Source of the DNA: Mayamaea pseudoterrestris
Lineage: Eukaryota > Bacillariophyta > Bacillariophyceae > Sellaphorales > Sellaphoraceae
Length of the DNA: 64,000 bases
Direction: 5' to 3'
Assembly (NCBI GenBank): GCA_027923505.1
Contig: BROI01000016.1
Span: forward strand, 186,001 to 250,000
Shown here: positions 32,418-44,869 of the stretch, one piece after another
Numbering within the stretch: the first letter of the stretch is position 1
Layout: each line of letters begins with the position of its first letter
Made by a program: the position numbers and the translations under genes
Notes under the pieces: model-generated
Database searches by the model: none
The model's input: only the letters and a program-made list of their open reading frames with translations
What the model was told of the DNA's origin: nothing

Positions 32418-33371
32418 TTATGCATAAAAAAATTGACTTCTTGACGCATAGCCGCCATTGTAGTTGCTATAGGTTGGTTTCGCAATGTACTGTTTGATCG
32501 GTTCTGCTGGTTTGAGCGCAGCAATGTGTTCGTATCCGCAATATTTTGGATGGTTGGCCGGGTAAATGGTAAAGCGAGGCATGTCGCTCATGTAGTAGGG
32601 CTGCTGCAGCGTGGCGGCTGACGTCGAGTCGTCGTAGTGAAAGCAGCTGCTGCTGCCAGTGCTTGGTGTGGTTGCTTTCGGTGGAACGCCAAAGTTGATT
32701 GACGCAGCAGCCTTTGGTGCCAACGTCATGGACAAGGTCGGTTCGTCACTTGTCGTAGTCACTTTGCAAACAAACAAGGCCCAAAAGGTGGCAAGCATCA
32801 TCATGACGAGTCTGGGAAGCGTGGTTTCGCCGTCAACCGACTCGTCGTCGATGCTGCTGCTCTTGCTGCTGCTCTTGCTGCGTTCACCGCGCGCTGATGC
32901 CAAATCCAAGCAGGTAAACTGGTAGTTGTGAACGTACGTCTTGGTCACGTAACGACTGACGTCGTCTTTGACCGCGTCGGACCCTTGGTAAAAGCCAACG
33001 CTGCAGACACTCAAATCGGCGAAGCAAACTTCCTGCTCGTCGCGGTCGTTCAAGTTAGTCAACATGGTGGCTTCCATCTTGTAGTTGCTGCGCGACGGGC
33101 AAACGCTCATGTACGATAGATCGCTGGTGTCGAATGGTAGTGGTTGGCGCGTCTTCTGAATCAAAGTAGTCTGCATTTCTTCGTCAGCCGGCGCTTGAAC
33201 AAGGCGCAGCGGCTGGTGATTGCTGCTGCCAATGGGAAATGGAAGCTGCAACATGCTGCTGCTGCCGCTAGTCGTAGGAGTCTCGCCGCTCGTTTCAAAC
33301 GCGCCGACGACTGCGACAGCAAGCGTCACAGTCAACGCAAAGGTCGTCTTGGAGAGGAATGGCATTGTCAT
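32418..33371 (-). CDS. unknown single-pass membrane protein with signal peptide
   Basis: 317 residues, no family recognised. A signal peptide covers about residues 1-24 (FALTVTLAVAVVGAFE); the second Met (residue 3) is an alternative start. A lumenal part of about 155 residues follows with four or five Cys (SVCPSRS, EVCFADLSVCSVGF, TCLD). Then come a Ser/Lys-rich segment, one hydrophobic segment (LVMMMLATFWALFVC, about residues 188-203), and a Tyr/Pro/Ser-rich C-terminal tail containing several aromatic motifs (PYYM, YANHPKYCGY-like, RSQFFYA at the end). The topology suggests type I. Its 5' end faces the array of TGACGT sites at 33.75-34.05 kb. Confidence 0.55.
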   Translation of the reverse strand: MTMPFLSKTTFALTVTLAVAVVGAFETSGETPTTSGSSSMLQLPFPIGSSNHQPLRLVQAPADEEMQTTLIQKTRQPLPFDTSDLSYMSVCPSRSNYKMEATMLTNLNDRDEQEVCFADLSVCSVGFYQGSDAVKDDVSRYVTKTYVHNYQFTCLDLASARGERSKSSSKSSSIDDESVDGETTLPRLVMMMLATFWALFVCKVTTTSDEPTLSMTLAPKAAASINFGVPPKATTPSTGSSSCFHYDDSTSAATLQQPYYMSDMPRFTIYPANHPKYCGYEHIAALKPAEPIKQYIAKPTYSNYNGGYASRSQFFYA

Positions 33372-34318
33372 GTTGAGTCAATTGGTAGTAATTAGTAGTA
33401 ACAGCAGTGAAACGTCTGCAGGCAAGCAAAAGTGAAATTTGTGACTGCTTTCTCCGGCGCGTTTGGAGCTCTCTTACGACTGCTTTGAGAAACGGACCCA
33501 TTTGCGACCGGTCGACTGCCGGATGCACCTCGACTGCATCGCCAGTCACGATCGATTGCTAATTGATGCAACCGTTCGTACGCAGTGAGTCACGTTGCAG
33601 CTGCAGGCTATTTATCTGCTACTGTAATCATGTTTCCTCTTTCATTGCCATTGCCGTCGACTTGCTTGCTTGCTTGATCGTTGGCCGCCTTTCTCTCCCA
33701 TGGTCGCCAACTAAGCAAGCGCTGTCACGCATCGCAGCGGTTTTTGGTGACGTCATTAACACTGGCATCCGTTTCGTACTATTGCCTTGAAGACGTAGTT
33801 GACACTGGCACTCGTTTCATACTATTGCCTGGATGACGTATTTGACACTGGCAGTCGTTTCATACTATTGCCTTATGACGTAATTGACACTGGCACTCGT
33901 TTCGTACTATTGCCTTTATGACGTCATTGACACTGGCACTCGTTTCACACTATTGCCTTTATGACGTCATTGACACTGGCACTCGTTTCACACTATTGCC
34001 TTTATGACGTCATTGACACTGGCACTCGTTTCACGTTAAAGCCTTATGACGTAAATGACACTTTCACTTGCTTCGTCCCGTTCGTCCGTCCACCCATCCG
34101 CTTTCACGCGATGACGCGCGCCACCATGGCCCAAAACTGCCGCTCGCTCGCTGCCTGCAACAGGATCCATTATAGTAGTGATTACTCTACTGTCCTACTA
34201 CACTTGCCTCTCTCTCTCTGCATCTCGCGCTTAACTTTACAATAGCAAGTGTTCTCGTTGCTGCTGCTAATAATTTTGTTAGCGACGGACGTACGCAGCA
34301 AATCAAAGCAACTCTAAT
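33372..34318. promoter_or_regulatory. divergent promoter region
   Basis: Lies between the 5' ends of the minus-strand membrane protein gene and the plus-strand USO1-like gene. Its middle part is the 43-bp repeat array described separately. A CT-rich tract (CTCTCTCTCTCTG, about 34208) lies near the USO1-like start. Regulation of either gene from here is inference from position. Confidence 0.55.
33748..34054. repeat. eight 43-bp repeats, each with a TGACGT-type bZIP site
   Basis: Core sites begin at 33748, 33791, 33834, 33876, 33919, 33962, 34005 and 34047, with spacings of 43, 43, 42, 43, 43, 43 and 42. Four copies have the full palindrome TGACGTCA, three have TGACGTA(A/T), and one is degenerate (AGACGTAG). 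The spacer is also kept: TTGACACTGGCACTCGTTTC then ACTATTGCCTT. TGACGT is the core of cAMP-responsive elements and of the CO2/cAMP-responsive elements described in the Phaeodactylum PtCA1 promoter. About four helical turns of spacing would put all sites on one face of the DNA. Confidence 0.85.
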
Positions 34319-37300
34319 ATGCAAGAAAACAATGGCAATCCACACCATGACGACGACGACGACGCCGCCGCCAAGGCCTTGACCATTGTGGATCGCTTCC
34401 TTTCCGCTTCCAGTGGACCCGACGCGCAACTAGCGCTGGAGCAGCTAGTGGAAGGATTGGAGCAAGGACGAATTTTGCTGTGGAACGTACTGCAGCTGCA
34501 ACCGAGCAAATCCATTAGCAAGAGCAATTCCAGCAGCACCTTGACAGCCGACTCGATACTACTGCTGGAAAAGCTTTTGCAAGTACTAACGACTGCAACC
34601 TTTGACAATTTTCACTTGGATGAAGGACCATCGCTTGTCGCTCGCTTTTACACCATTGCGCTTGATAGCAAGTATGCTACTAGAAGCAACAGCAATAGCA
34701 ACATCAGCTTGGCGGAACTGCAGAAACTGCTACTGACGGAACCAAACGAGCAACTCGTCAGTGCCCTCGTCCAAGTTTCCGTGGACGCCACCAAGTCGGA
34801 CTATGCGCGCGTCTTGTGTCTGCAGCTGCTGCACTCACTGTCAGAGTCCAAATCCACCAAACGCACCATGACAAACCTATTGATTGGATCGGAAGCAACC
34901 TTGCTGGCGCAGCTACTATGTGGAAATGTTAATGATGATGATGCAAGTAATAACGCAAGTACTACTAGCATGGCCGTCTATCAGGAAGCCATGCGACTCG
35001 CGCTGCTGCTGAGCACGTGGCCCGCCGTGGCCAAGAATTGGATATTCATGAACGTTGTCGACCAAGTGTTGCTGTTTCAATTGTCCCTGCAAGACGACGA
35101 AGATAGTCACATGCACTTGACGAATGGACCGTCGGCACTGGGCGACTGGTTGCAGCTCATTCAAAACTTGCTGGAGGCGTGCGATGCCAACCTGGTGCCG
35201 CTGCTCGTCTTGGAGAGTCCCGTCTTGCCGGCCAAGCTGACGGAGCTCTTGGATTTGCGCATGGGACAAAGGTTTCGCTTTCCGAACAGTCGTTTCGATG
35301 AAGGAGGTGCCAGTAGTACCGTGTCGAAGCGAGTCGCGGCGGCGAGCGATAGTAGTAAAGTCGACGACGACCTGGACAATCTACTGCAGGCAGGTTCCAA
35401 GGCGACCAAATCAACGTCCGTCAAAACTTTATCCATGTCGAAGCCGCAAATTGATGCGCAGCAATCCGCAGGCAAAGATACCACCTTGGCGGTGCCATAC
35501 TTGACGGTTGCGGAAGAGTCCATTGTCCAAGCCGTATTGAACATTATTGCCACCATGCTGGAACACGAAACGATTCGGCAAGCCCTGCTCGCAAGTAACA
35601 GCAGCAGCAATAAGAACAAGTACGAAACATTGGTCAACTTCCTTTGGTTGCTGGGGCTATTCATTCGGCCGTCGCCAGTGTCAAGTGATGATAACACTGC
35701 AGATGTATATACTTGCGCGGTTCCGTCACTGGCGCTCCAGCAGCAGGCACTGCAAGTATTGGCAAAATATTTTTGCGTTCCAAATACGAATCAAGACGAC
35801 GCGGCGAGTCACGCGCAGCGTTTGGATCGCATTCTGTACTTGGTTTGCACGGGTGGATCGGCGGGAGAGGATAGTGGCGCGCAGCAACATTTTCGCGAGC
35901 AACTTGGATTATCGCAGTCGGCTCTGCACTGCTTTCGCAAGTCACTGAGCGCAGAGCAATGCAACGAATTGCTTTTGTATAGCTTGGCACCACCGCCGCT
36001 TCCACTGGATGATGATAATAATAATGAAGCGGATGACATGCAAATTGAGTCGACGCAAGCGGTGCAAACCTCCATTGTGGCGCGGCTGCTAAATACCGTT
36101 TTCGAGCAGCTACTAATTGTCATGGAAGCAGCAAATACAACGCCGTCACTGTCGGAGGCGACTCCAAGTATTTCCAGCCGCTGCCAAGTGCTACTTTCCG
36201 GTGCAACGGGTGCGCTCATGGTGCTATTGACGAACGAAGCGAGTCGAACCATGCTCCTGCGACTCACGCAGGAGCCGAGCCTTATGGATCAAATACTCGA
36301 AGGCTTGACAATGCTTGGAGGCATTAAAACGAACGATGAAACGAGTTCTGAGTGTGGAGTCGAGTTTTGTCTAATCGTTTTGCTGCGCTTCTTGGCACAC
36401 TGGGTGTTTGGATCGCCAGAAGTTGTTCATAAGCTCTTGCAGTCGCCTTCGAGCAGCCTTGCCGTATCCACCTTGATTTCTTCGCGACGCACCAACGTGT
36501 CAACACTGACGACCTTGTTGCTCGGCTTGATATTGAATGACATGGTGCGAATACAGAATAGTGGTGATGGTGAATTTCCAAGTGGAGTTCGATCTGGCGT
36601 GGAAAGTAAAAGTATTGACGAATCGCAATGTGGTGGCTGGACGCGAGCTTCCGTGATGGAACTGTTGACGGCACAGGGCATTTCACGAGTAACGGGTCGA
36701 CTCGAACATTTCAAAACAATTAATGAAGTGTTGCCATGGTCGCTGTGTGCGTTGGAATGGCACGTTTGGAAGGATTGGTATACAGATGCTGTGTTGGTCG
36801 TGAGAAAACGAGTGATACACGAGCTGACGGCCGGGTCTAGCGATGCGAGTGGAGTAGTAGGAGACGGTCGGGACGATGTGGACGACGCTACAACATGTGG
36901 AGACTCCAAGTCACTGCAAGGGCTGGTATCGCAACAAGCTCGAGATATGGATTTACTGCAGCAGCAATTGTCGGAGATACGGAACACAGTTGCATTCCAA
37001 GGTACGTTAATGGAGTCAGAATCAAGGTTGGGCGGACATGCGCACCGTATAATGCATTTAACACTCATTGTCTGTCACTTTGATGACAGACCAACAAATG
37101 ATCGAATGGAAAAAGCGATTGGATAGCAATCCGACTCAGCTTGATGAAATGCTTAATGACTACTCGACCAAAATTTCCGACCTCGAGCGAAAGAATGCCA
37201 ATCTGGAAGAGGACCTGCGTCGGCGGGACGTGACGATTGAGACTGTCCAAAAGCAGTTGATAGATTCGCAACTTCGATGCGACGAATCGCGACAAGAGAC

Positions 37301-40300
37301 CGAGAGTCTGCGAGATGAACTGACGGCTCTCAGCCACGCGTACTCGAATCTTGAATCCGAGTATCAGCAGCAAATGTCTCGGCCTATTGGCCCCGCTGCG
37401 GCGACAGCGGCAGGGTCAATGAGCGGTGAACAAGACGACGCGCCGCGACAGCAAGCTCAAGGCGAAGTATCTCAACAATCTCCGTCTTCCGCCGCGTCAC
37501 CGTCGACCGAAGTGGCCATGCTTCGAGCCGACAATGCGCGCCTACGACAAGATGCCCAAGCCGCCGATGAATGGATGGCCATGGCAGTTGAACGGATGAA
37601 TGAGATGGGCAGCCAGAATGCAGGCCTCGCCCAGCAAGTCGAAAACTTGCAGGATCAACTAGACAGTGCAAATACTACGGAGGATGTTGCATTTCGAGAG
37701 GAAATGCAGACACTTTTGGACGGCGAGCGAGGCTTGAAACTAGAACTGGAAAAGAAATACCTTGAGCAAATTGCCGCGCTTGGAAAATCCCTGCAAAAGG
37801 AGCAGACTATACGCCAAGAGTTGGAAGTTGTTGCCTTAAATGCAGAACAACTGTCGGGTCAGCTTGAAGCTGAGCGGTTACACGCCAAAGAGTTGCAACA
37901 GCAGCTCGAACTCATTCAGCAGGCGCAGCATGGCGTCAACAGTGAGTACATTGACCAGTCAAATTTGGTAGAGCAGCTTCAGAAAGAGCTGCAAGATGCG
38001 CGTTGTGAGATTTCACGTTTGCTGGAAGTCAGACAACTGTCGACAGATGAAGGCGAATCGTCCGTCGCCAGAGATTCTCTTGCTGATAACTTGGAACGCG
38101 TGAAGAAGGAGTTTGCAGTAGCCGGTGCTCGCGATCAGGAAGAGCTGTATAAATGTGAGGCACGAATACGAGAGTTAGAGGCGAGACTTGATGGTGGCCT
38201 TGGAAAGTATACGATGGATGACATCCGCCAACGTGACCATGACATTGCCGAACTTCAAAAGGCTAACAATGAAGCACAAGAGTGGATGGCGAATGCCGTC
38301 GAGCAGCACCAGCTTCTGACGAACCAAGTCAATTCGTTAGCACAGAAAAACAATTCCCTTAATGCACGAATACACGAACTTTCAGTACGAAATACCGACG
38401 CCACTGCTTCGTCGAGCGACGAGTATGTTGCCAAAGAATTGAAGCTCAAATTAGATGCATTACGCCAAGACATTGCTTCAAAGGAGGAAACAATTGAACA
38501 GCTGCGTGTTGGGCTAGAAGTATCGGCGAACGCTGAGAAGGAGCGACTGGCGCAATTTGAAGATCAAGTCGAATGTTTGCAACAGAAATTGAAGGAACAA
38601 GAGAAGGCAGCGATTGACGTTATCAAGCAATGGAGCGAAAGCTACGCCGCTATCGAAGCGGAGAGAAATGCTCTGCTGTCTCGCCTACCATCGGACTCTG
38701 ACAGCGCAGTGGAACTTGAGAAGAGGTTAAAGTCGTTGGAGCAACAGAGGCTGGAGGAAGAGCAGGCGGCGATTGTCGCAGTCAAGGGGTGGGAGGAGAG
38801 CTACCGCGCTTTGGAAGCAAGCAATAACGAGCTGCTAGTGCGCTTGGAATTCTTGGAGAGGGAAAATGAGAGCAGTAAGAATGTAATTACATCGGTTGAA
38901 ACGGCGGACTCTCGTCGATGCAGCCAGCTGGACGCCGACATTTCGGATTTGAGACTGCAGCTTGCCAACCAAGAAAAGGCTGCGATGGAGACTATTGCAG
39001 GCTGGCAGGAAAGCTATACAGCGCTCGAGGCAGACCGGAATGAAGTAGTCGGCCAACTCGAAGCACTCAAGCACGAGAAAGAAGACTCACTAAAAATAAA
39101 TTCTTTCGATGAGACGCGCGTAAACGAAATAACGGAACGACTTAAAGAGCAAAGCGATGAGGCACAGGAGGCTATCGCCGGCTGGCAGGAACGATATAGC
39201 GAGCTTAAAGCTGCTAATAATGAGCTGCAGTCTCAGCTGGATACTCTGACCGAAAATCACCGTAAAGTTGCGGATGTAAAACGCGATTGCGCTGAAGCGC
39301 GGGACGCTCTTTCTGAAGCGAGATTAAGCGCAGCGAGGGAATTAGATGAGGTTCATGCAAAGTTGATAGAGACTCAAGAGACAAATGCTGATTTAGTTTG
39401 TGAGTTAACGGAAGGCAAAGCGACGATTTCACGCCTCCAGACTGATTTAAGCGATCTACGCAAAGGTTTAGCAGAGAAGGAGGTCTTACTAGCTGAGCTC
39501 ACTATCGAGCGAAATGAGTTACAAGAGCGCTTGGAAGCCGTGAGAATAGCTACTGATGAAAAGTCAGCTGTCGCGGTGGTTGATGAAAGCACAGTGGATT
39601 TGGACCACCTTCGCGAGCGCATGGAGCGCCTGGAGAAGGACAAGCTTGGATTGGAGAGCGAATTGGCGATGGCTAGCGATGTGGTCTCGCAATGGGAAGC
39701 TAGTTACATTGCTATGGAAAACGAGAAGAACGAATTTGAATCTCGACTTGACGCCATTTCGTCAGCGAAGTCGCTCGCCATTCAATCCGAAGACGAAGGT
39801 GAGACGAGCGCTATGGAGATTGCGGACCTTAAATCGAAGATTGCGTATCTAGAACAGCAACACGCGCAAGAGGAAAGTGACGCCCAAGCAACAGTAAACG
39901 AGTGGCAAGAAGCTCATCAAGATCTTGAGTCAAGGCAAGATGTACTACAAACACGCCTTGATACAGTAACGGTCGAATTATCACTTCTGCACGAGAAGCA
40001 CGCGACTACAGATGCCGAGCTTGTTGAAGTTCGAGCAGCGTTACAAGTAGCGCTCATAGATAAGGCTGGTTTGGAAAGTCTGATATCTAAACGTAACGCT
40101 ATGCTCGAGGCACTAGAAGATGAACGCAACAATCTTTTGGCGCGTCTGAGTGCTCTGACCTTGAGTTCAGGTGCAACTGGACAAGAGAATGGTGATGATT
40201 GGAAAAAAGGACATATTCAAAATCGTGAAGAGGAACTGGAGAGTGAGTTAGCGATTGCTACTGACGCCGTTGCCCAATGGGAATCCAGCTACAATGTGGT

Positions 40301-43300
40301 TGAGGCAGATAGGTCTGATCTGGAAGCTCGTCTAGCAGCTGTTACAGCAGCCGACAGCAAACTGCTAAATGTTGATGGCATCTTGGCACACGAAGATAGT
40401 GCACAAATCGTTACAAAGTTAGAAGCGAGAGCGAAAGAGCTGGAAGATGAGCTGGCGAGAGAAACTGGCGACGCTCAGACAGCCATAGCCGAGTGGCAGG
40501 AGGGTTACAATGCGCTTGAGTTGGAGAAGAATAATTTACAGTCACGATTCGATGATGCCAAAGCGGAACTCGAGCGAGTTATTCAATCTCGCGACGGAGT
40601 GCATAGTCGGATGGACAAGCTACTGGAGGACGTCGCTGGCACTTCTCACGCGAACAATGATGGGTTGTGTTTGGATGACCTTCGTGGACGTTTGCAGGAG
40701 CTAGCTGAGAAAAATCGTCAGCTTGAAAGTGAATTGGCGACTGCTACAGATGTTGTCTCCCAGTGGGAAGCAAGTTACACGTCAATGGAGACCGAAAAGG
40801 CAGAGCTAGAGTCTCGCTTAGAATTATACGAAGGTATGAAGGACAAGACGTCGCAGCCATTGGATGAGAGGCATGAAGCTTCCATAGCGGAATTAAACGC
40901 GAGAATAACTGTGCTTGAATCTGACAAAGTTGACTTGCAGGTCAAGTTGACCGATGTGGACGATCAAATCAACCATGTCCGCGTCAGCTTGAGCGTCGCC
41001 GAAAAGCAAAATGAGGAACTTGTCGACTTAACAGCCGAGAAGGAGAGCAAAATAAAAATTCTTGAGTCAAAGTTGAGTGAGGTCAATAAAAGCCTTACTG
41101 ACAAGGACAAAATTGTGGTGCAGCTCCAAACAGACAACGATCATTTGCAGACACGTCTGAGTGCGCTTATTTACGAAATTAAGGAAGCAACTGCAAACAA
41201 TGATGTTAGTTCCGAGATTGAGGATCTTCAGCGGCAGATCAAGCGACTGGAAATAGAGAAAGTTGCAATATCCGACGATCTGGCCGTTGCAGGTGATGTT
41301 GTTTCGCAGTGGGCAACAAGCTTCAACGATCTGGAAGCGGAAAAGAATGAACTTAAAGCTCGTATTCATGACTTTCAAGCGTTGAAGGATGCAGCAGCAG
41401 GAGAGTTGGAAAATGAGGCTGAAACAGCTATAACGCAATGGGAGAACCTTTGTAGCGAGCTTGAAACGGAAAAAAGCGACCTTCAAGCGCGATTGAACAC
41501 GATGGACAATGAATCTCAAGCGGCTCGACGTCGCTTACTTGAGCTTGAAAACAAATACGAAATCATCAACGCAGAGCTCCAAGAAGCCAGAAGCCAGAAT
41601 GATGCAATGCGAACCCAGCAAGCCAGGCTCGCTGAAACTGAGTCCTTGCTATCCGAAGCTACTACCATTGCACGACAGCGAGATAGTGAAAATAAAACTC
41701 TGATTGACGCACTGAGCGCGAAATGTGGCGAATACGACGTGGTGTCCTTAAAACTGGATGAATCTGAGGAAGTAGTAGGGTCATTGCGAGTGGAAGTAGC
41801 GTCTCTGAAAACAACTGTAGACGACAAGGAAGCTGCCGTTTTAGTAGCTCAGAAGCATATTCAAGAGCTTCAAAATGACCATCACGTTGTGTACGACGCG
41901 TTGCAGCAATCACGCAAATCATACGACGAACTTGCCGCTCGATTGGAAGCATCTGAAGCTGCGGCCACATCAATGCACGAAGAAGTAAGTCGCCTACGAA
42001 CCTGCGCAGACGACGCGGCGGCCAACCTGGAGTTAAAGAAGCGAATTCAAGAATTGGAAAACGATCATTATGTAGTGCACGCTGAATTGCAAAATTCAAG
42101 GCGATCATGCGACGAGCTTGCTGCTCGTTTGCAAGCATCCGAAAGTGCTGCCGCTTCGCTGCGCGAAGAAGTCGGTCGCCTTCGAAATAACCAAAAGCGA
42201 ATTAAAGAACTGGAAAATGATCATCACGTGGTATACCATGAGTTGCAGCATTCTCGAAACTTATGTGATGAGGTCACCGCTCGTCTGCACGCGTCCGAGA
42301 GTGTTGCTAGTATGCTGCGAGCTGAGAATGATCGTCTTCAAACAAGTGTGAAAGATCAAGCTGCCAAAACAGAGCGCATTCAAGAGCTTCAGAATGATCA
42401 TCGCGTCGTGCACAGTCAGTTGCAGGAGGCTCGAAGAACCTGCGATGAGTTTGCCGCTCGCCTTGAAGCTTTTAACAGCATTGCAGAAAAGATGGGTGAC
42501 GAAAATGATCGACTCCGAGAGATTCATAACGGAAACGATGCCGAAACGGAGGAATTGTATAAGTTACGAGACGAACTCGCCAAGTCAAAGGAGATCATTG
42601 ACAGGCTCGATAGTGACAATAGAAAATTATGCGTTGAATTTGAAACCTTCAAACTGGAGGCCGAATCAACAATTGCGCAATGGAAAGGTAGGTGGCATGT
42701 TGTTCACCTGTATGGAAACAATTGCTAGAGCAGCCACTCACATTTTTGATTTTCATTTATCAGCGACATTGGAGGAGGCGCAAGTCGAACTTGCCTCTAC
42801 TTCCAACAATGCCGAATTAGCTATTGATCAGTGGGAGTCTCGTTGCCGGGAATTGGATACGCGTATCTTCGAGTTGACATCACAGCTGGAATTGTTGCAA
42901 GCCACAGCAAGCACAGCATCCTCGACAGCTGCACTTGACTCGGAGATTGAGCGACTCAGGAACGACAATGCGAATCTGCTCACCGAACAACAACGTCTGG
43001 TCGGGCTTATTCACGAGCGCGAGAATGATGTCAAGGAAGCAACGGCTGCAGTCGAATTTCAAATCACCAACAGCGTTTCGGAAAGAGCTACGGCACTGGC
43101 ATCAGAGGCACTTCGAAAACATGTGGACGAGCTGCGATCTAGTTTGCAGGTGACTCAGCAGGAGTATCTTGACGCACACGATGCTCGCCTTGCCGCCGAG
43201 GATGAGGCCGAGCTTCTTCGCGAGGATTTGGCTGCCTTGCTCGGAATGAAAAATACTCCCGAAACGCAAGGTGAAGTCCGAAGACAAGCTTTAAATTTGA

Positions 43301-44595
43301 AGGTGGAGTTTCGACGAAAGGAGCGAATGGAGCTAATCGAATTAAAAGACTCCCTCGCCAATGCACTGGATCGTCTTGAAGCATCACACGAAGAGCAGCT
43401 TGCTGCCGAGGAGCGTATTTCCAAAACTAGCCTCCAGGCGACAATTTACGAGCAGGAACTCGTGTCAACAAAGGGCGATTTGAACATGTTGGTGGAAACG
43501 TTGGACGAAATGCGGCAGGCTGAGTCGACGCAGCGAGAAGCCATGGAGTACCGCATCAGTGAACTGCGGAACGAGTATCAGGTTTTGCAAAAGCAAAAAC
43601 TTTTACAGGTTGGCGCGCTGCAAAATGAGCTGTCTCAAATCACAATGGAGCGTGACCGGTTGATGAAGGCACTGAAGGAGAGTGAGCGTCACAAGGATTC
43701 TTTCTTCCAGTCCACCATTGGACGCGAGTCAATGGCAAGTGGCTCACCGACAAGCTTGCAAACAGAACTCGCCAAGCTGCGTTTAGAAAAGGCACACTTG
43801 CTGAATTCATTGTCCGAGGAAGCTGCCAACGTGGAGCGTCGGGTTCGCGACGCTCGAGCCGTGTCAAAATCAGTGGCCGAGGCAGAAGTGATTATCGAAC
43901 GAGAGATGCGGATGTCGGCGGAAAAGGCACTTGATGAGCTCCGCAGCGAAATGATTGCGTCAAGACATGCCAACGGTGACGATGCGAATCACCATGCACG
44001 AGACATTGACTTTGAGCACATGGAAGCTTTGCGCCAGGAAATCCAAGCGTTGCACGAGCAAAACATGTCGCTCGCCCAAGACATTACTCGTCTCGAGGAC
44101 CAACTGCATTCCAGCCAGGAGTCTGCCCGCAATGAAAAACGCAAACTAACCGAGGAGCTCAAGACAGCCATGACGCGCAACGTGCAGTTGGAGCGTGAGG
44201 GCCGACGCGAGGCTGAATTTTGCAGCGAATTGGCTCGGCTTGGCCAGCACGAGAATGTCAACAAGCGACGAGCCGACAATCCTGCGTCTGACGACGAGAA
44301 TGAAAATGACAACCAAGACGTCAAGCGCGATGAAGCTTTGCGTCAAATCAAGCAATACTATGACGAAACGCAGCGATTGAATGAACGTCTGGCGCACGAC
44401 CGAGCAGTCTATTTGGAGTTGCTGTCTCAGCACGACGACTTGCTGGCAGTTTTAGCTCAAGAGAATGCCATGCGCAAGTGTATTGAAGCGGCGCTGGAAA
44501 AGGTGGGAGGCAAGCCTGCCTTGGAACAGGCATTGATGGAAGCATCGAGCGGGTCGATGGCCGAGCATGGCGAAAAGAAGGAGTCGGAGAGTTGA
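34319..44595 (+). CDS. USO1: giant USO1/p115-like vesicle tethering protein
   Basis: Three exons: 34319-37001, 37090-42687 and 42764-44595, 3370 residues. Introns are 88 nt (GTACGTTAAT...TTTGATGACAG) and 76 nt (GTAGGTGGCA...TTTATCAG), both phase 1, and both restore the frame. The head (residues 1 to about 890) is an armadillo-like helical array that follows the Uso1/p115 head region, for example ALGDWLQLIQNLLEACDANL, VLNIIATMLEHETIRQALL and the late TLLLGLILNDM with a GISRVTGRLEHF segment. The remainder is almost continuous coiled coil, far longer than in animal p115 (about 960 residues) or yeast Uso1 (about 1790). USO1 tethers ER-derived vesicles to the Golgi with Rab1. Within the rod a Trp-containing motif recurs (see findings). 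Confidence 0.82.
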
Positions 44596-44869
44596 TAAAC
44601 CACATATATATATATATTTAAATGCATGTAAGATAACTACGCACTGCTTGTATATTATATGCATATTGTTTGACGAGCGTTGCCTTGCCCAGGACGATGG
44701 ATTAGAGGCAGCGAAACGATAGCTGAAATCGCTGAACCGCTACGATTCTTCTTTTCATGCACGCTTCTTGCGTCGAAAACCAACCAAATCGACCATGACA
44801 TAACCGGCACCTCGGATCCATCATCGCCGTCGTCGCTACTACAATCACTATTACTTTGCTACTACTACA

